A stretch of DNA of 64,000 bases. It comes from an uncultured Acetatifactor sp. GTDB lineage: Bacteria > Bacillota > Clostridia > Lachnospirales > Lachnospiraceae. Positions within the stretch are counted from its first letter, which is position 1. Each line of letters begins with the position of its first letter. Below the pieces are notes generated by a model, which did not search any database, was not told the DNA's origin, and saw only the letters and a list, made by a program, of their open reading frames with translations. Shown piece by piece: positions 60,629 to 64,000 of the stretch. Made by a program: the position numbers and the translations under genes. The stretch spans positions 186,001 to 250,000 of the forward strand of contig CAKRZO010000001.1 of the NCBI GenBank assembly GCA_934433135.1. Direction: 5' to 3'.

Positions 60629-62866
60629 ATGAATCTACACTATCCCCTTCCTGCAAAACTGCAGGAATTATACCAACCGGACGAAGACGAGTCCCTTTTA
60701 TATTGCGTACCGGCGGATCTTTCTTTTGATCCGGTTAAGATGCAGGCACGGAATACCTATTCCGCTTCCTGTTTTGTGGCTGTCACGCAAAAAAGGCTGC
60801 TGGTTTTGGAAGAAGATCGTCCCGTCCGGTCATTTTCGCTTTCCCGGTGCGATAAAATAAAGTGTGAGCATCAGGTAAACAGCGGCTTACTGACCGTCAC
60901 CGATAAAGACGGCAAAACCATTTGCGCCGCACGCTTTTCCATGCGTCATATTGTACGCATGTCTTATGTGGCCAGAGGCGCACAGACACTGATTCAGGCA
61001 TTGAAGCAGGGAAAAGATGCAAACGAAGCCGGCCTGGTTACCAGCCCGGAATATGAGAAATATTGTGAAAAATGCGGCCGGGCGCTCCCCGGCACCAGCA
61101 AGTGTCCTTATTGCGGAGGAAAAACGGTTCTTTTGAAAAAATTTGCGGCGCTGTGCCGGGAATATACCGGCAGGCTTGTGCTGATCGCTTTTCTCATGCT
61201 GCTGATTGCCTGTGTGAACATGGCGACTCCCATGATCCAACAGCATTTCATCGACCATGCGCTTACGGACAAAAGCGGCACCCTTTCCGATCTGTTCCGT
61301 TTTATCGGCATAACCTTTGCGCTGCTGAACCTCCACATTCTGCTGGTCGTATACCGTTCCTGGAACTGCTCCAAGCTGGGCGCCGATGTCAGCATGACGC
61401 TGCGGCAGAAGCTGTATTATAAGATTCAGACACTTTCGCTTTCCTTTTTAAACAAAAGAAAGCCCGGCGAACTGATGAACCGTGTCTCCAGAGACACGAA
61501 CCAGATACGCAGTTTTATGGAAGAAGTTTTCGGAGACATGTTTTCCACGCTGGTAACCATGACGGCATCCCTGATTCTGATGTTTTCCATCAGTGTCGTC
61601 ATGACGCTGCTTTCCCTGGTTTTTGTGGTGCTTGTTTTTGTCATTACCAAACTCTTTTTTCACCATATCCGGACGATCTATCACAAACAATGGATTAAGT
61701 CGGACGAATTAAGCAGCAGCCTCCAGGACATTTTATCCGGCATGCGGGTGGTGAAATGTTTCGGTAAGGAAGAAAGAGAAGCCGGCCGCTTTCAGAAAAA
61801 GACAGAGGAATACGCTTCCATTTCCCGTAAAAACGAGACTTTCTGGGCGATTTTCTTCCCGATCTTAACCTTTTTGATCGGCGGCGGAACCTATATCGCC
61901 ATTTATTTCGGCGGTCTGGATGTTTTAAACAGAAAAATCACGTTGGGACAGCTGGTGCAATATCTGGCTTACTGCGGATTTTTGTATGGCCCCTTAGGCT
62001 GGATGACGCACCTTCCCAGAGCCGTTATGCAGATGGTTACCAGTCTTAACCGCATTTACGATATTCTGGATGAAGAACCCGCTATCCGGGATCAGGAAGA
62101 CAGCAAAGAGCTTGCACTGCAGGGTGCTTTTACTTTTGACCATGTCTCCTTCGGTTATGAATCTTACGAACCGGTGCTGGAAGATATCTCATTTTCCGTA
62201 AAACCGGGAGAAATGATCGGTCTGGTAGGCGCTTCCGGCACCGGAAAATCCACTCTGATCAATTTGATCATGCGTCTGTATGATGCCGATCAGGGACAGA
62301 TTACCCTTGACGGTCACGATATCCGTTCCATCAAAACCGAATGTCTTCATTCCCAGCTGGGCGTTGTCCTGCAGGAAACCTTCCTCTTCTCCGGCAGTAT
62401 CCTGGACAACATCCGTTTTGCCAGACAAAATGCCACATTGGCAGAGGTCATCCAAGCGGCCAAAGCAGCCAATGCCCATGATTTTATCTGCAAAATCCCG
62501 GATGGCTATAACACTTATGTAGGAGAACACGGCTATAATCTATCCGGCGGCGAAAGGCAGCGTATTGCCATCGCCAGAGCGATCCTTAACAATCCCAGGA
62601 TTCTGATTCTGGACGAAGCCACTTCCGCCCTGGATACGGAAAGCGAATTCTTAATCCAGCAGGCACTGGATCGTCTGGTCAAGGGGCGTACCACTTTTGC
62701 CATTGCGCACAGGCTCTCCACCTTAAGAGGTGCAGACCGTCTGATTGTCATTGACAAACACGGCATTGCCGAAATAGGCACCCACAACGAACTTCTGGAA
62801 AAGAAGGGCATCTATTACCACCTGGTAACAGCCCAGCTTCGTATGGCGCAGGATCAACCTGCATAA
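60629..62866 (+). CDS. ABC half-transporter with N-terminal soluble domain and zinc ribbon (second of DUF1854 module)
   Basis: A 745-aa protein built like the first transporter. A soluble N-terminal domain (about residues 1-135, VAVTQKRLLVLEEDRPVRSF) is followed by a zinc ribbon (CEKCGRALPGTSKCPYC, about residues 149-165), six membrane segments and a canonical nucleotide-binding domain: Walker A GASGTGKST, LSGGERQRIAIAR, ILILDEATSALD. Both partners have intact catalytic sites, so either a symmetric heterodimer or two homodimers are possible. GAGG lies 5 nt before the ATG. It is the last gene of the operon, followed by a terminator. Confidence 0.88.
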   Translation: MNLHYPLPAKLQELYQPDEDESLLYCVPADLSFDPVKMQARNTYSASCFVAVTQKRLLVLEEDRPVRSFSLSRCDKIKCEHQVNSGLLTVTDKDGKTICAARFSMRHIVRMSYVARGAQTLIQALKQGKDANEAGLVTSPEYEKYCEKCGRALPGTSKCPYCGGKTVLLKKFAALCREYTGRLVLIAFLMLLIACVNMATPMIQQHFIDHALTDKSGTLSDLFRFIGITFALLNLHILLVVYRSWNCSKLGADVSMTLRQKLYYKIQTLSLSFLNKRKPGELMNRVSRDTNQIRSFMEEVFGDMFSTLVTMTASLILMFSISVVMTLLSLVFVVLVFVITKLFFHHIRTIYHKQWIKSDELSSSLQDILSGMRVVKCFGKEEREAGRFQKKTEEYASISRKNETFWAIFFPILTFLIGGGTYIAIYFGGLDVLNRKITLGQLVQYLAYCGFLYGPLGWMTHLPRAVMQMVTSLNRIYDILDEEPAIRDQEDSKELALQGAFTFDHVSFGYESYEPVLEDISFSVKPGEMIGLVGASGTGKSTLINLIMRLYDADQGQITLDGHDIRSIKTECLHSQLGVVLQETFLFSGSILDNIRFARQNATLAEVIQAAKAANAHDFICKIPDGYNTYVGEHGYNLSGGERQRIAIARAILNNPRILILDEATSALDTESEFLIQQALDRLVKGRTTFAIAHRLSTLRGADRLIVIDKHGIAEIGTHNELLEKKGIYYHLVTAQLRMAQDQPA

Positions 62867-62892
62867 AAACAGACCTTGTCTATTCAAAAAAT

Positions 62893-62934
62893 GCCGCTGC
62901 CCGGTCATGATACCGGATAGCGGCAAGTTTTTTA
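62893..62934. terminator. Terminator between the ABC operon and rhaB
   Basis: GCCGCT/AGCGGC with inner CCGGT/ACCGG, followed by AAGTTTTTTA. It serves the plus-strand ABC operon. Confidence 0.85.
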
Positions 62935-63049
62935 TTTTTCTTATTTTCTTTTCTACCGATTGTCAACATTCACCGACAAGCACATGCTGCCTATAAATGC
63001 AAAACCTGATTGCGCGGATTCCTTCGTGCTCGCACAATCTGTAATCCTC

Positions 63050-64000
63050 TTATTGCGGTTTATAGGTTTTCACGGCAAAGGATTCGAAGACGCAGTCTCT
63101 TGCGCTGTGAAGATCTTTCAGTTCTCCACGGGTCATCATCTGTACCATAAGGTTACCGATTGCGGTAGCTTCGGTGGGGCCGGCATATACCGTTCTTCCC
63201 GTATAACGGGCAGTCAGTTCATTTAAGTATTCCGCATTGGCTCCGCCGCCTACGATACTGATGCTGTCATATTTCTTCCCGGTCATCTCTTCGATTTCTT
63301 CAATGGTAAGCTTATAGCAGTTTGCCAGGCTGTTGTAAATTACGGAAGCGATCTCTCCGTAAGTCTCCGGAACCGGCTGTCCGCTTTCTTCGCAGGCTGC
63401 CTGCACTTCCTTGATCATGTTCTTCGGTGCCATGAAGCGATCATCGTTACAGTCTACCAGAGAAGGAATCGTCTGTTTGGAAGCTTCCTCACAGATCTCT
63501 CCGAAAGACAAATCCAGACCGAAGTCGGACTTTAATTCTTTCTTTACAGACTGAATCATCCATAATCCCATGATATTCTTCAGATAACGGAAACGATACT
63601 GATAACCGCCTTCGTTGGTGAAGTTATGTGCCTTACTCCGGGGACTGCAGTCTGCCTGCATCCGCTCTACTCCCATCAAAGACCAGGTACCGGAGCTGAT
63701 ATAAACCGTATCCGGGTTATTACTGGGTACGGCAAGCACTGCCGAACCGGTATCATGGGTGGCCGGAAGAACTACCTTGCAGTTAAATCCGACTTCTTCC
63801 TGTACCTCTTTACTGAGATCTCCCAAAATGGTTCCCGGTACTTTCACTTCCTGGAAAATCTTTGTAGGATACCCCAGTTTTTCAATCAGTTCCAGATCCC
63901 AGGTCTTGGTCTGGGGATCAATTAACTGTCCGGTGGTTGCCTCAGTATATTCATTGGATTTCACACCGCTTAACAGATAATGGAAATAATCCGGCACCAT
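63050..64000 (-). CDS. rhaB: Rhamnulokinase, C-terminal two thirds (5' end outside window)
   Basis: The visible 316 residues are the C-terminal part of a FGGY-type sugar kinase of the rhamnulokinase branch; the frame reaches the right edge, and the ATG at 64000 is internal to the full gene. Motifs are MVPDYFHYLLSG (mid-protein hinge in RhaB), LPATHDTGSAVLAVP with the catalytic Asp, VYISSGTWSLMGVE, and the nucleotide loop ISIVGGGANAEYLNELTA. The enzyme phosphorylates L-rhamnulose in rhamnose breakdown. Other rhamnose genes would be expected beyond the right edge. Confidence 0.92.
   Translation of the reverse strand: MVPDYFHYLLSGVKSNEYTEATTGQLIDPQTKTWDLELIEKLGYPTKIFQEVKVPGTILGDLSKEVQEEVGFNCKVVLPATHDTGSAVLAVPSNNPDTVYISSGTWSLMGVERMQADCSPRSKAHNFTNEGGYQYRFRYLKNIMGLWMIQSVKKELKSDFGLDLSFGEICEEASKQTIPSLVDCNDDRFMAPKNMIKEVQAACEESGQPVPETYGEIASVIYNSLANCYKLTIEEIEEMTGKKYDSISIVGGGANAEYLNELTARYTGRTVYAGPTEATAIGNLMVQMMTRGELKDLHSARDCVFESFAVKTYKPQ

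Overview
The window looks like a chromosomal segment of a gut-type Clostridia bacterium, most likely Lachnospiraceae. This is inferred from gene families and style: strong AGGAGG-type ribosome sites, LplB/LplC sugar permeases with a YesM/YesN-type two-component system, a GBS-Bsp-like-repeat cell-wall protein, MecA, YtaF, DUF1576 and ABC-DUF1854-ABC modules. No rRNA, prophage, CRISPR array or complete insertion sequence is visible. Two tRNA genes are present.

Layout. (1) 1-11933, minus strand: a surface-polysaccharide locus with a PseB-type UDP-GlcNAc dehydratase, a family 2 glycosyltransferase, a GT-C-like membrane protein, an acyltransferase, a secreted seven-repeat GBS-Bsp/glucosaminidase-like protein, a Wzm/Wzt-type ABC exporter and a WbsX-type glycosyltransferase cut by the left edge. 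(2) 12-19 kb: a tiny antitoxin-like ORF, an HD protein, a GHL6-type glycosidase, an exported LolA-like protein, a MATE pump, a TatD nuclease and tRNA-Lys. (3) 19-27 kb: a MarR-controlled heterodimeric ABC exporter, an SDR resembling 12alpha-hydroxysteroid dehydrogenases, an ArsP_2-type exporter, an RlmI-type methyltransferase and tRNA-Pro. (4) 27-33.5 kb: an O-acylation cluster (AT3, SGNH-like, MBOAT), MecA and a second MATE pump. (5) 33.6-35.6 kb: an A+T-rich DarTG toxin-antitoxin/defence module. (6) 35.6-51.4 kb, minus strand: a glycan-use locus with a GH28-like protein, response regulator, sensor kinase, two permeases, a binding protein, GH29, GH36, GH2 and an alpha/beta hydrolase. (7) 51.6-53.3 kb: a tricistronic HipBST-type module with three phased operators. 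(8) 53.4-57 kb: an AraC regulator, YtaF, a small unknown protein and a DUF1576 membrane protein. (9) 57-62.9 kb: a leader ORF with two terminator-like hairpins, then ABC-DUF1854-ABC. (10) 63-64 kb: the 3' part of rhamnulokinase.

How the genes work together. The glycan locus fits sensing and import of an oligosaccharide by an Lpl-type ABC system, followed by cytoplasmic removal of alpha-fucose, alpha-galactose and beta-galactose-type residues, because none of the glycosidases has a signal peptide. The polysaccharide locus fits cytoplasmic assembly of a glycan, ABC export and O-acylation. DarTG and HipBST are two separate toxin-antitoxin modules.

The most unusual feature is a set of about a dozen dispersed composite palindromes, often small hairpins nested in larger stems with recurring GAA, GTA or TTAC loops. 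They lie between promoters and start codons or in operon spacers. Several share long identical stretches. At marR and at the exported LolA-like gene one end of the repeat supplies the probable Shine-Dalgarno sequence, and at hipB a repeat lies directly beside it. All assignments are from reading the sequence; no database search was run.
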